From Anaeramoeba flamelloides (taxonomy: Eukaryota > Metamonada > Anaeramoebidae): 64,000 nt of DNA. Under the pieces are notes generated by a model, which made no database searches, was not told where the DNA came from, and saw only the letters and a program-made list of their open reading frames with translations. The stretch is taken from positions 2,232,001 to 2,296,000 of the forward strand of contig JANTQA010000033.1 of NCBI GenBank assembly GCA_027625915.1, written 5' to 3'. Within the stretch, counting starts at the first letter, position 1, and every line of letters starts with the position of its first letter. Of this stretch, positions 10,690-21,454 are shown piece after piece. Made by a program: the position numbers and the translations under genes.

Positions 10690-11640
10690 AACGTCTACAT
10701 AGGGGAAGTCTAAGATCAAAGTATATTGTCATTGTACGTAACCACATTAGTGTATCATGGCTTGAATGTCTCAAAAAAAACCGATTAGTCAAGTAGTAAT
10801 AAACTTTTTTGAGTCAAAGATGCCCCAGTTTTCTGGTAGGAATTGAATAGATTCAACGAGTTTAATTCCTTTCTCTTCTCAAAATAAAATTTCAATTATT
10901 ATATCTGATAATTTTTTCTGATTTTGCAAATCTTTTTTTCTTATTTATTAATTTTTGTTTTTCTTTTTTTTTTTTTCTTTAGTAATTTTCTTTTTTTTGT
11001 TTCTTTTCTTTTTTTTTTTAAAGTTATTATGAAAAAAAAATCAATATTTGAAACTTCAAATTAGCTTATATAAATAAAATTTAGTATTTATATTTACTTA
11101 TCAAATTAATACATTTAAAATTTCAAAAAATTAATATCAAAAATATTATTTTTCGAAAGAAATTGAGAAATTTTACACCAGGTTCTAATAAAAATTTACC
11201 CAAAAAATTTCTGAACAATTTTTTTTTTGAAATTTAAGGTTTTTTGGTTTTTTTTTTTTATGATTATCAACTCTAATCCGACCTTTATAATTTATCTTAT
11301 TCTAAACAATCTAAGTTTGGTTGATCCTTAAAAAAGTGATTTTTTTCATTTTTGGCTTGTGATCTTTTGTTGAAAGTGTTTTTATTTGATTATCCTAATC
11401 AATTAAAAATGATTCGTCTATTAGTAAAAAACTCAACAATTTCCGGAAAAAAAATCTGCATTTCCCCACAAATTTGTAGGTTGAATTAAACAATATTCAG
11501 ACTCCTTTGAAGTTTAATAATATCTTTCTTAAATTTGTAGAGAAATCTAGATTAATTACCAAAATAATCAATTTTTTTTGAGGATGTTAATTATTTTTCA
11601 TATAAGAATAGAAATAATTTTTTTAATCATCATCAATCAA
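10690..11640. repeat. Family D5 element, split by a family A insertion
   Basis: The left part (10700-10798, with GATCAAAGTATATTGTCATT) and right part (11389 onward, with CGTCTATTAGTAAAAAACTC) line up with one continuous stretch on the complement of 46700-46890. A family A element (10799-11388) sits exactly between them. This shows that A inserted into an older D5 copy. Confidence 0.6.
10799..11388. mobile_element. TIR element, family A, copy 1
   Basis: A ~590-bp copy with degraded ends. The left end resembles ATAAACTCCTTTTCATTCAA plus a GCCCAG word; the right end is the inverse of ATTTCACTCAAAGG and CCAGCC. It shares with the other copies the T-rich block TCTTTAGTAATTTTCTTTTT. No open frame, hence a non-autonomous DNA transposon. 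Confidence 0.65.
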
Positions 11641-12934
11641 ATGACCAAGATTTCAAAAATCAGATTCCATTTAAACACAAAGAAACACCCCAGATAACTC
11701 ACAAAACAACCCTTCTAGACAAATTTAAAGCGAATTCCGACTAAAACCACCACCGTTTAAACAATTATATATTTTCAAAAATCTTCCATTTATTTCTTTA
11801 TTTATTGTGATAAAGGAGCAATTAAAGAAAATTTACTAAATAAAAAAAAGAGAAGAAGAAAAATAATTAATATAAATATATAAAATATTATCATTTTCAC
11901 GATCAAATAGAAACTATCCACTGTCGTTAAGGTTTCCAGGATTTTAAAAGAATTGAGTAAAATCCATGTTTTAACTAAATTATTTCTAATTATGGAAAAC
12001 CGCCTTGGTTTTTTTTTTTTTTTGATTAGAAATAAAACTAAAATTTCAAAAATTATCTTTTAATTTCTAAAATTAAAAAAAGAGCCGTTAGATTTTCTTG
12101 AGTTTTATGTTTATTTGTGAAGTGTTCTAGGTTTTTTTTTTACTTTTTGAAATAAACCGAAAATTTTAATAAAATTTACTATGTATTTCAAAAATTAAAA
12201 AAAAAACCTTACGAATATCTATTGATTTCTAAATTAATAGAAAACTCAAAGAAAATCGATATATTTAGCAAATAAAACATAAAACCTTAAGAAAACCTAG
12301 GCACTCTACCACACTCTACGACACGCCCCAAAAATACAGGAGGGTTAAAAATCCGATAGAAAAATTATCTTAAATAAATAAGATTCCACAAACTGTGATT
12401 AATAAATTGTTATTCCACTGTCGTTAGGTTTTTTTATTTTAAAAGAATGAAGTAAAATCTTTGATTTTGCTCAATTCTTTTGAATTAAAAAAAACCTAGA
12501 CACGACTCAGAGCGGGGGCACTAGGTACCCGAATTTACAATCTTCCATTTATATACTATTTTCAAAAACTGTTTTTAAATAAGTGTTATAGGTTTCGATT
12601 CAATGACGGTCACAAAAAATAAATAAATTTAATTATTTAATAATTTTTTTCCCACCACTTTAATGTATGAACAAAAAAAAAAAAAAAGTAAATTTCAGAA
12701 AAGTAAAATACAAAAATAAAATATTTTTTGGTAGTAAATATTTTTTTTAGAATCAATGCAAAACAGTTAAATTATTTTTATTTATTGATTGATGATTAAA
12801 AAAAAATTTGAATAAAAAATTATTTGAAAACAAATCAATGCTCTTAATTATTCAGAATTATTATTTATTATTTAGATAAATAATAATAAATGAACAAATT
12901 TAATAATAAAAAAAAACTCAATAAGATTGAGAGA
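11641..12934. other. Downstream flank of the Hippo-type kinase gene
   Basis: No coding exon recognised apart from the kinase's last exon, which begins at 12935. A hairpin-module array occupies about 11920-12505, with modules TTCCAGGATTTTAAAAGAAT and TTTGAAATAAACCGAAAATT and a terminal CCTAGACACGACTC word. The remainder is AT-rich sequence. Confidence 0.55.
11920..12505. repeat. Hairpin-module repeat array (family H)
   Basis: Two EcoRI-site-type hairpins (11938-12000 and 12430-12490) flank the GAAATAAACC hairpin (about 12140-12200), as in the 1016-1590 array. CCACTGTCGTTAGG-like flanks occur at both ends (11920 and 12417). Confidence 0.75.
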
Positions 12935-13275
12935 TCAATTTTTATTTTTTTTTTTTTTTTTTAATAATTCTTTTATTGGCTCCATTTTTTCTTCATGTAT
13001 TTCATTAATTTTTGCAATTTCGCTATCCATTCTTTTTTGAATTATATTTAGTAATGATTTTAATTCATTTTCACCAAGTTCTTGATACTATTTATTATAA
13101 TAATAATACAAAGAACAATAATAAGAATAACAATTGGAAGTTTTTTGGTAAATAAAAAAAATGTAAATAAACAACAAAGAAAATTGATATCAAAAAAAAA
13201 AATTATTGAGTGAAATTAATTAGTACATTCTAAAAACAAACTCCATTTCAAAATTTGCGATTTACCTGAAACAAT

Positions 13276-13324
<49 letters not shown>

Positions 13325-16300
13325 TTTTATATTCAAAGAACAATGAACAATCAAATCTAATTAATAGTCCACTTTTAAATAATTTATAAACATATAAAAA
13401 CGCGATATTTTCTAAATTAAAAAAATAAAACCAAAAACTAATAAAAAAGTTAATCAAATTTTTGAAAAGATCACTACGGATTTTTTATTATTGAACTTTC
13501 ACGTGAAAAAAAGGTTAACAAGAAGATTTTTGGATTATAAATATATGTACGTTAAAAGGCATTACATAGTCTCATTTTTTTTAAGATTTATTGGTATTTT
13601 CATAATAATAATTTTTTTTTCAGCATGACTTTCTTATTTAAAAAAAAAGTATCAAAAAAGAAAAATAAAAGATTAAGAAAAACAAAAGAAATTAAAAAAT
13701 TTAAAAAATTATTTTTGATCTAGGAAATTGAAAATTTATTTTGATAAGAATCCGGAATAAAATAGTACAACATCACCTCCATTAACATTATAAAGAGAGA
13801 CAACATTTTTGAAAAATATTTTATAAACTCCTTTTCATTCAAAGGAGCCCAGCTTTATTGAAGAAATAGAACATATTCTAAGAGTTTAATTCATTATTCT
13901 TTTAAAATAAATTTTCAATTTTTAGATCAAGATTATTTTTTCTGATTTTGCAAATCTTTTTTTCTTATTTATTAATTTTTGTTTTTCTTTTTTTTTTTTC
14001 TTTAGTAATTTTCTTTTTTTTGTTTCTTTTCTTTTTTAAAAATTAAATTTGAAAAAAAAAAATGTATGAAACTCCAAATTAACATTAAGAAAAGTGAGGA
14101 TTTGTATGTTCTTTTAAAATTCATACATTTACTAGTAACAAATCTTATTGTCAACAAAATTAATTTCCTAAAGAAATTTAGAATTTTGGCATGAGATATT
14201 CTAATGAAAGGGCACCAAAATTCTTTTTAACATTTTATTTATTTAGAAAATTTTAGGTTTGCCCAGGAATTTCTTTTATGAAATATCTAACTCTAATCAA
14301 AAGTTTATAATTTATCTTATTTCTAAACAATCTTAGTTTGGTTGTTTCTTAAAAAAAGTGCCCTTTTCATTTTTGGTTGGGGACACTTTGAGTGAAATGA
14401 AATTTATATATCACAAACATCAAAATAAATAAGAAAATTGATTGGTAAAATTACCAAGGAACTTTACAAAATTTAAAAAAAGTCGAATCAGAATAAATAT
14501 TTATCAAAATAATTCATTTTTGACAAGGAGATCCCCTACCGACTTTACTATTTGGATTTATTACTCATTTTCTTCTGGACAAAATCAAACAATTAGCAAT
14601 ACATTTTCAAATGTTTGCGGATGACTCGATATTAATTATAAACTCCATTTCACTCAAAGGTGTCCAGCCAAAAATGAAAATTTCACTTTTTTTTTTTAGA
14701 ATCAACGAAACTAAGATTGTTTAGAAATAAGATAAATTATAAATTTTTGATTAGAGTTAGATATTTCATAAAAGAAATTCCTGGGCAAACCTAAAAATTT
14801 CTAAATAAATAAAATGTTTAAAAGAATTTTGGTGCCCTTTCATTAGAATATCTCATGCCAAAATTCTAAATTTCTTTAGGAAATTAATTTTGTTGACAAT
14901 AAGATTTGTTACTAGTAAATGTATGAATTTTAAAAGAACATACAAATCCTCACTTTTCTTAATGTTAATTTGGAGTTTCATACATTTTTTTTTTCAAATT
15001 TAACTTTTTTTTCCAAGAAAAGAAACAAAAAAAAGAAAATTACTAAAGAAAAAAAAAAAAAAGAAATTTGCAAAATGAGAAAAAATGATTTTGATCTAAA
15101 AATTAAAATTTTAGTTTGCGAAGAATAATGAATTAAACTCATAGAATGTGTTCTATATCTTCAATAAAACTCCGCCACTTTGACTGAAAAAGAGTTTATA
15201 AGGATAATAGAAATCAATTTTCAATTATCTTTAAAAATATATATAAAATAATAAGAGATTTTGGAATGAATCCAAATAAGGATAAATCTAACGGCTGTAA
15301 GAGGAAACTAGTTTCCTCCCTTCAAAATAAAAAAAAAAATAAATTCACTTTTTGCTCAACTTCCATTTTAAAATTCAGAAATTTCACAAATTATCTAAAC
15401 AGATATTCAGATGTTTATGATAAAAATAAATCAAAAACAAAATTCTTCAACTTATGTAAAAATCATTCCAATCTGGAAACAATAGAAGATATCGATCATT
15501 TTCTTTGGGATCGTGTCGTCAAGTGCAAAAGTTTTCCAGAATTCAAAAGAATAAAATCAAAGATTTTACTCTATTCCTTTGAATTCTGGAAAACCTAAAG
15601 GCGTTTTTTTTTAATTTAAGAAATAAACAGAAAATTTATTTAATTTTCTGTTTATTTCTTAAATTAAAAAAAATCTAACTTAAATACATTATCTATTTCT
15701 TAGAAAACTAAAAAAAACCTAACGATGCCCATTCTATGGAAAAAATCGAAAAATTTGGATTAAGGAATCAATTCAAATAAACAAAAATAATAATCAATTA
15801 AAGAATAATATTCTTGATATTATTCGAAATAAAGACTCATTATTTATTTTATCATTAGTTAATGATAAAGAAAATTATGACTCTTTATTCAAATTTCTAA
15901 ACAAAAATTTAGAAATTAGGGAAGTGCCTAGGTTTTCCAGAATTCAAAAGAATTGAGGAAAATCATAGATTTTACTTCATTCTTTTAAATCCTGGAAAAC
16001 CTAACGGCTGTAAGAGGAAACTAGTTTCCTCCCTTCAAAAAAAAAAAAAAAAAAAGAAATTCACTTTTTACTAATTTTTGGTTTGTTGTGGCATATATAA
16101 AAAATAAAAAATAAAAAAAAATTTAAACTTACATCAAGAATCATTTCTTTCTTTTTTTGTAATTCTTTTTCTTTTTTACTCATTTTTTTTTTAGATTGAT
16201 TTTTTTGTTGATTTTTTGCAAATACTAAAAAGTCTGGATGGTCTTCTTTATGCTTATGCTTATGTTTATTTTTCTTTTTCTTATTTTTTTTTGGTTTTAC

Positions 16301-19300
16301 AACCATTGTGCCAAATCCACCCATTTCATCATCATCTTCGGCACTAGTTGATTCAGAATTTGAGGATTTTCTTTTGATGACTGTTGTACCATAATCATAA
16401 CCTGAACCAGAATTACCGCTGTATGTCGAAACAGAACTAGTTTCAGAACTTGAAGACGATTCATGATCACCACCTCTTTTTATTACCGTTGTGCCATATG
16501 CATTATTTTCCTGATCTTCGGATTCAGAACTTGAAGATGATTCATGATCACCGCCTCTTTTTTTTTTTACTATCATAGTACCATATGTGTTACCGTCCTG
16601 ATCTTCGGATTCAGAACTTGAAGATGATTTATCACTTTTTTTTTTTACTATCATAGTACCATATGTATTACTGTCTTGATCTTCGGATTCAGAACTTGAA
16701 GATGATTCATGATCACCGCCTCCTTTTTTTTTTATCACCATTGTGCCATATGTATTACCGTCTTGATCTTCGGATTCAGAACTTGAAGATGAGCTACCGC
16801 TTTCTTTTTTTACTATCATTGTACCATACAATTCATTTGAATTTTCAATTGAATTCGCATCTGTATCTGAACTTGAACTTGAATTTGGATCTGAACTTGA
16901 ACTTCTACTAGAACTAGATCCCGAACCAGACTTAGGTTTCTGTTTTTTGACGAGTAACCAATCATTATTTTTATCATTTTTTGTTTTGAAACTTCGTTTA
17001 AATTTTAATTGTTGTTTTATAACCTTTGTTCTCATAATCTTTTGAGAAAATGTTTGCTTTGTTGATTTACATTTAGTAAAAATAGGCAATTTTAATAATT
17101 CTTCAGCGTTTGGCCTTTTTTCAGGATCCTTCTCAAGGCATTTGCTAAGTAAATCCTTGAGATTTTTTGACCATTTTTCAGGTTCTTTAAAAGTTGGAGA
17201 GGCACTATTTGGAATAGAAAAAAGTGCTCTTAATGGGTGAAGTTCCGATAATGGAGGCTTACCCTCAGCCATCTCGATCATTGTAATACCCAACGACCAA
17301 ATATCGGCATTTAAACCATACCCATCCTCCGTAATGATTTCTGGTGGCATCCAATATGGAGTACCAACCACGGATTTGTTTTTTTTTGATTCTGTAACTT
17401 GTGCAGATACACCAAAATCGGTAAGCTTTGCTACACAATCGTCTGTTAATAAAATATTCCCTGCTTTAATGTCTCGATGCATTTTATTTGTTTTATTTAA
17501 ATAAACCAATGCACCAAGAATAGATTTAACAACTGCAACTATTTGGTCTTCATTATATGTTGATTTTGTAATTTTCATCATTTCTGCAATTGATCCACCC
17601 CCACAATATTCCAAAACAATCTTTTTTGAAAAATTATATCAAAAATAGAAAATATATTTGTTTTGATTAATTATACAAATGATTTTTTATAATCATAGAA
17701 TTCGTTTTGAAATTAAATTTTGAAAAATAAAATTTTGTATTCTACAATAACTGAAGATAACTGAATACAACTGAAGCCAATAAAGCAAACTAAAACAACT
17801 TGAAATCAATCAGGAAAGTAAACGGAATCGGACTTTCTACACTTTCTTTCTAGTTGGTACTTGAACTTGAATAATGCTACCAAGTAGGTGTCTAGTACTG
17901 GGATTGTTCGAAAACAAGATTTAGGAAACTTCCAGAAAAATAAAAAAAAGCAAAGCAACAAAAAAAAGAAAATTTCCAAAACCAATTATTATTCTTAAAA
18001 ACACATAGCACTTTCTAGATTCAACATTATCTGTAAAGTTCTAAATTAAAACTTTTAATAAAGTAAAATATTTCATTTGTTCTATACTTGGACAAATATT
18101 TGGACCTCTTTATTAAAACAAATTATGGTGATGATCTATAAAATTTTCAACATAAAAGGAAACATCCAAAAACCCATTCGATATTTTGAGTGCAAAAAAA
18201 AAGTTTTTAAGTTTTTATTTTTTAGTATTATTTTATTTATTCTCTCTTTTTTATTTATTGTTTTTCTTTCTCCTTATCTTGTCTTTGTTTAAAAAGAAAA
18301 AAATTATTTTCATTTTTTAAAGAAAACCTATCCTATGCGCGATAATATTACTGATATAATGGCTCGGGTAAAATACTCTTATTAAAATTAGGGTTACAGA
18401 AAAATGCCGTATAGTGTCGTTAAGTGCCTTCAAGTTCCTAGGTTTTTTTTAATTTGAGAAATAAAAATAAAATTTTTGAAATTTTCGGTTTATTTCTTAA
18501 ATTAAAAAAAGGCAAACTTGATTTTCCTGAATTCAAAAGAAAAGTGAAAAATCAATGATTTTAATCAATTCTTTTAAATAAAAAAAAAAACCTAACGGCA
18601 AACAGGAGGTAATTTTGTTGGAATCAACTCTTTTCAAGTACCATAAAAAAAAAAAATTCAGTATTATTTATTTTTTCTAATTTTCAACTAATAACACCAA
18701 AAATAATTTTAGTTCTTATTGAAATCTTAAAAAATGATGAGAATTGTTGACCAATAAACTAATAATATTAATAAAATATCTAAGATAATAAAATGAAACA
18801 ATTTTAATGTATTTTGGAAACATTAATAAAAATATATCAATTTAGAATTGAATTACGAGTACAAATAATAATTTGAATTTGAACTTTGTGAACCACGTTA
18901 AGGCAATCCATTTTTTGATCTAAAGAAAGTTATTAAAAATAGATTTGGATTGAAAAAGAAATGCATTGGAATACAATGATTTTGATCGACATGAAAAGGT
19001 ATTTTTTTATTTTTTTTGGATTAATTTTTGAGAAAACTGTCGTAATAATTTCAAATTCTAACAGAAAAAATCATTATTTAGTTTTGAGTGAGCTTGAAAA
19101 TGGTTTTTAATTGCTTGTTTTGTAAAAGAAATATTTTCTTTAAAAATTAAATCTTTAATAGACATCAGGGATTTGGTAATCATTTTCATTAACGAGACTT
19201 ACTTTTTGAGATTATTTATTACCAAGTGGGGTTTGAAAGAATCCAAATGTACTCTGAAAGAAAACATTTATAACTTGAATGCTGGGTAGTAGTTAGATTT

Positions 19301-21454
19301 TAACTTTTTTTTTTTTTTATTGAAAAAAGTAAAAAAATGACAAAGCTCATTCCTCAAATCCAGAAAGAATAGTTTAATTTACCATTTTGGATATAAAATT
19401 GTTTTTATTGGTGGTGTGTATTCCACTTGGTAGAAAAAAGGGAGTTGTTTTTTTCAATAAAGAGTTTCAATTAAATGCATTTTTTAAAGAAAATAAAAAC
19501 ATTTTTCCATATTTGTTCCAATTCTCAAGAAAAAACAAGCTAAATTTACCACCCTTTTGGCTCATCTTTAAACTATTTTGATTTTAGAAACTAAAAAATA
19601 ATAAAAGTGCTGAAAATATTTTTGATTTTTTTCAATTTTCGGATCAAGATTCTCGAGTTTTCTTGAATTCACATGATGAACCAAGAGTTGAATTAAACTG
19701 TATTTTAATCGAATTTGGGTATTTATTTTCATTTAAACAAAATTTTCAAAAAAAAAAAAACATTGTCTGGTATTTTAAGACACACATATAGACTATTTAA
19801 TTTGCACTTTTTGTTCAATTTTTAATCAGAAATTTGTAATTAAATTTTAATATTCACGGCATTTTCATTTTTATTGATTCTAAAAAACAATATTTTGATT
19901 TGTAACAAAAAATTCACAAAAATATAAAAAATAAAAATTAATTTATTTAAAAATTGAACGCAAAAAAATTTTTATCCACTTTTCAATGGTTGTTTCATGT
20001 TGTGAATTTTATGTTCCGACTCGCAAATTATTTGTGAAAATATATTGCTAGTCAAAAAGATAAATTTGTTATACTTCGTAAAACTATTAAACCAGTATGA
20101 TAGGTCAAGAAATTTTGTTCACACAAAAACCAAAAATTAATTATTTTTTGTGAATCATTTTTTTTTTTAATAAAAGCTAATTGTAACGTCAATATATTTC
20201 CAATATTTCAGAAATTATTTCTCAAATGAATCTATTGGTTTTGGTATTTAATTGTTATAAAAAATCGTATTTTTTTGGTAACTAATCTACTTTTCGTTAC
20301 AAATTTAAGGATTTTTTCCGACCCTGAAATCTTTGAAGAATAAAAATGTTTAGAATACACCCTTTAAAATTGTGTTGAAAATGAAGAGTGTTTTTTCTTA
20401 AATTATTGATTTTTAACCAAGCAAATGATCTTTTTTAATTGCTGAGATCAACTTTTAGTACTTTTTTTAACAATACGATTTTTAGAGTCATTATTACTAT
20501 CTATAATTAATATGATTTACATTCAATAAGATCATCATTTAATTTTAATTTTCTCCTTGGTATACGTTAATCCCTTAAACCGAAAAATGATTATTTTTCA
20601 GTTTCTGTGATAATTTGAACAATTAAAAAAGGGTTTGTCGAGGTACAAAAATGAGAGTTTCTAATATTGTACATATTAGGCCCTTGGTTGCAAGTAAACT
20701 TTTAAAACAAAGGAATTGAAATTCTTGCATTGCTTCTCTTCTCAAAGACCTTCTGTTGGGTGTTTGGAAAAATTGATGAAAAAATTTATTTTCAAGTACT
20801 TTCGATCGAACGTCACCAAGTACATCCTGTTTTAAAGAAGATAAAGAAAGGTGTGAAATGAAAACTTACCCAAAGCTCATTTTCCATTAAATAGGAATCA
20901 TAATATCTGACAACATTTGGGTGGTGAAGAGTTTTCATGAAAGTAATCTCTTTTGAAAGCTTTTGTATTTCTTCTAAATTATCAAAGATTCTTAATTTTT
21001 TTATTGCAACAACTTCGTTTGTTGTGGAATAAACTGCCTTTGACGTAACGCCAGAAGAACCCCTTCCTATTTCCTCAAGGAACTGTAGATCATCAACACC
21101 ACATTTCTTTTTGTTTTTTTTTTTTAATTTGTCTGATGCCTTATTAATTCTTTCGATCCAATCATCTCTGTCCATCTCAGATGTTGTAAATGGTATTAAG
21201 ACCCTTCCAGACTCATGATAAATTTGGAAATAGAATTTGCCTTTGTGAGATCGTTTTGTTTTGTCCCAGTTATACTCATTTGCCCTGATCCCTAAGACGG
21301 AGATTTCTTCTTTAACTTTATCTTTTTGGTAGGCCTTCTCACTTACATAGTAAGAGAGTTTGCTTGTTGTCAGCACAAATACTCTTTTCTTCCATTTTCT
21401 AAATGAACCTTCTTGTATTGATAATACACCTCGTTTTTCCAGCTTTTCGTTCAT
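12935..21454 (-). CDS. PH-domain Hippo (MST1/2-type) serine/threonine kinase with C-terminal SARAH domain
   Basis: Three exons, 21454-20870, 17620-16133 and 13087-12935, all joined in phase 0 (donors GTAAGT), give 741 residues. Residues 4-110 form a PH domain (lipid/membrane binding). The kinase domain (121-375) has GRGSSG, AIKK (Lys152), HRDIKAGN (Asp245) and DFG (263-265). HPLRALFSIPN and AEGKPP match MST1/2 closely. The usual APE motif reads PPE (288-289 are Pro-Glu). An acidic Ser-rich linker carries seven GT(M/T) motifs. The last exon encodes a coiled coil (ELKSLLNIIQKRMDSEI, then EEKMEPIKELL) that lines up with the MST SARAH helix, used for dimerisation and pairing with SAV/RASSF. Exon 3 ends in a poly-Lys tail at a stop. 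An N-terminal PH domain is not part of animal MST1/2. An extra small exon in the two ~3-kb introns cannot be excluded. Confidence 0.88.
13284..13321. repeat. (TA)n microsatellite
   Basis: About 19 uninterrupted TA units inside the second intron of the kinase gene. Similar tracts lie at 23404-23432, 25027-25051 and 43183-43212. Two of these are next to MITE ends, where TA-targeted insertion may have extended the repeat. Confidence 0.9.
13822..14408. mobile_element. TIR element, family A, copy 2
   Basis: Begins ATAAACTCCTTTTCATTCAA with GGAGCCCAGC and ends with the inverse (GACACTTTGAGTGAAATG). It is almost identical, in reverse orientation, to the copy at 14637-15200, so the pair forms a ~560-bp inverted repeat around a 228-bp LINE piece. 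It lies in the second kinase intron. Confidence 0.8.
14637..15200. mobile_element. TIR element, family A, copy 3, inserted in the LINE
   Basis: Starts TATAAACTCCATTTCACTC with a GTCCAGCC word and ends CTGAAAAAGAGTTTATA. The LINE reading continues on either side, just after FADDSILIIN, which marks the insertion point. The ends are palindromic over TATAAACTC, so the target duplication (TA, TATA or similar) cannot be separated from the terminus. Confidence 0.8.
15522..15730. repeat. Hairpin modules (family H) inserted in the LINE
   Basis: Two palindromes (TTTTCCAGAATTCAAAAGAA with its inverse; TTTAAGAAATAAACAGAAAA with its inverse) sit between LINE words that read HFLWD on one side and a tail starting near CCCATTCTATGG on the other. 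This shows that the hairpin units move or are copied as discrete insertions. Confidence 0.7.
15920..16075. repeat. Family H hairpin followed by a duplicated LINE segment
   Basis: A single hairpin (15932-15998, arms TTTTCCAGAATTCAAAAGAA) is followed by a ~70-bp segment (16000-16070) that repeats 15287-15352. The duplicated segment contains the perfect 18-bp palindrome GAGGAAACTAGTTTCCTC and a poly-A run. Confidence 0.7.
17990..18345. repeat. Dispersed repeat, family D1, copy 1
   Basis: Aligns in the same orientation with 43640-43985 over about 340 bp. Shared words include TATTTCATTTGTTCTATA, GTGATGATCTATAAAATTTT (GATATAC in the other copy) and CTTGTCTTTGTTTA. Both copies are followed within about 100 bp by a family H hairpin array. 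Non-coding, in the first kinase intron. Confidence 0.7.
18400..18605. repeat. Hairpin-module repeat (family H)
   Basis: GTGCCGTATAGTGTCGTTAA at the left, then the GAAATAAA hairpin (about 18445-18500) and a weaker GAATTCAAAAGAA hairpin (18525-18580), ending CCTAACGGCAAACAGG. Same module order as at 44070-44430. Confidence 0.7.
20165..20530. repeat. Family D5 repeat, diverged copy
   Basis: Shares an ordered series of words with 46500-46860: AGCTAATTG, ATATATTTCCAATATTT, ATCTTTTTTAATTGCTGAGA, TCAACTTTTAG and CGATTTTTAGAG. Non-coding and old, in the first kinase intron. Confidence 0.5.

Larger units (their letters stand above)
14409..15925 (+). mobile_element. Non-LTR (LINE) retrotransposon remnant, interrupted by two other elements
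   Basis: Three pieces, 14409-14636, 15201-15521 and about 15731-15925. The first encodes reverse-transcriptase core motifs in plus-strand frames: LPRNFTKF, QGDPLPTLLFGF and the catalytic FADDS, in more than one frame, so the copy is dead. The second continues with RDFGMNPNKDKS and, further on, NLETIEDIDHFLWD. The third continues with WIKESIQINK and NKDSLFILSLVNDKENYD. A family A element separates pieces 1 and 2 and a family H hairpin separates pieces 2 and 3. It is antisense within the second intron of the kinase gene. Confidence 0.75.

Noticed and set aside
14409-15925. Reading the reverse-transcriptase piece as a retroviral or LTR element
   Set aside because: No LTRs, protease, integrase or RNase H seen. 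The QGDPL...FADDS pattern and the Cys/His-like tail fit a LINE better.
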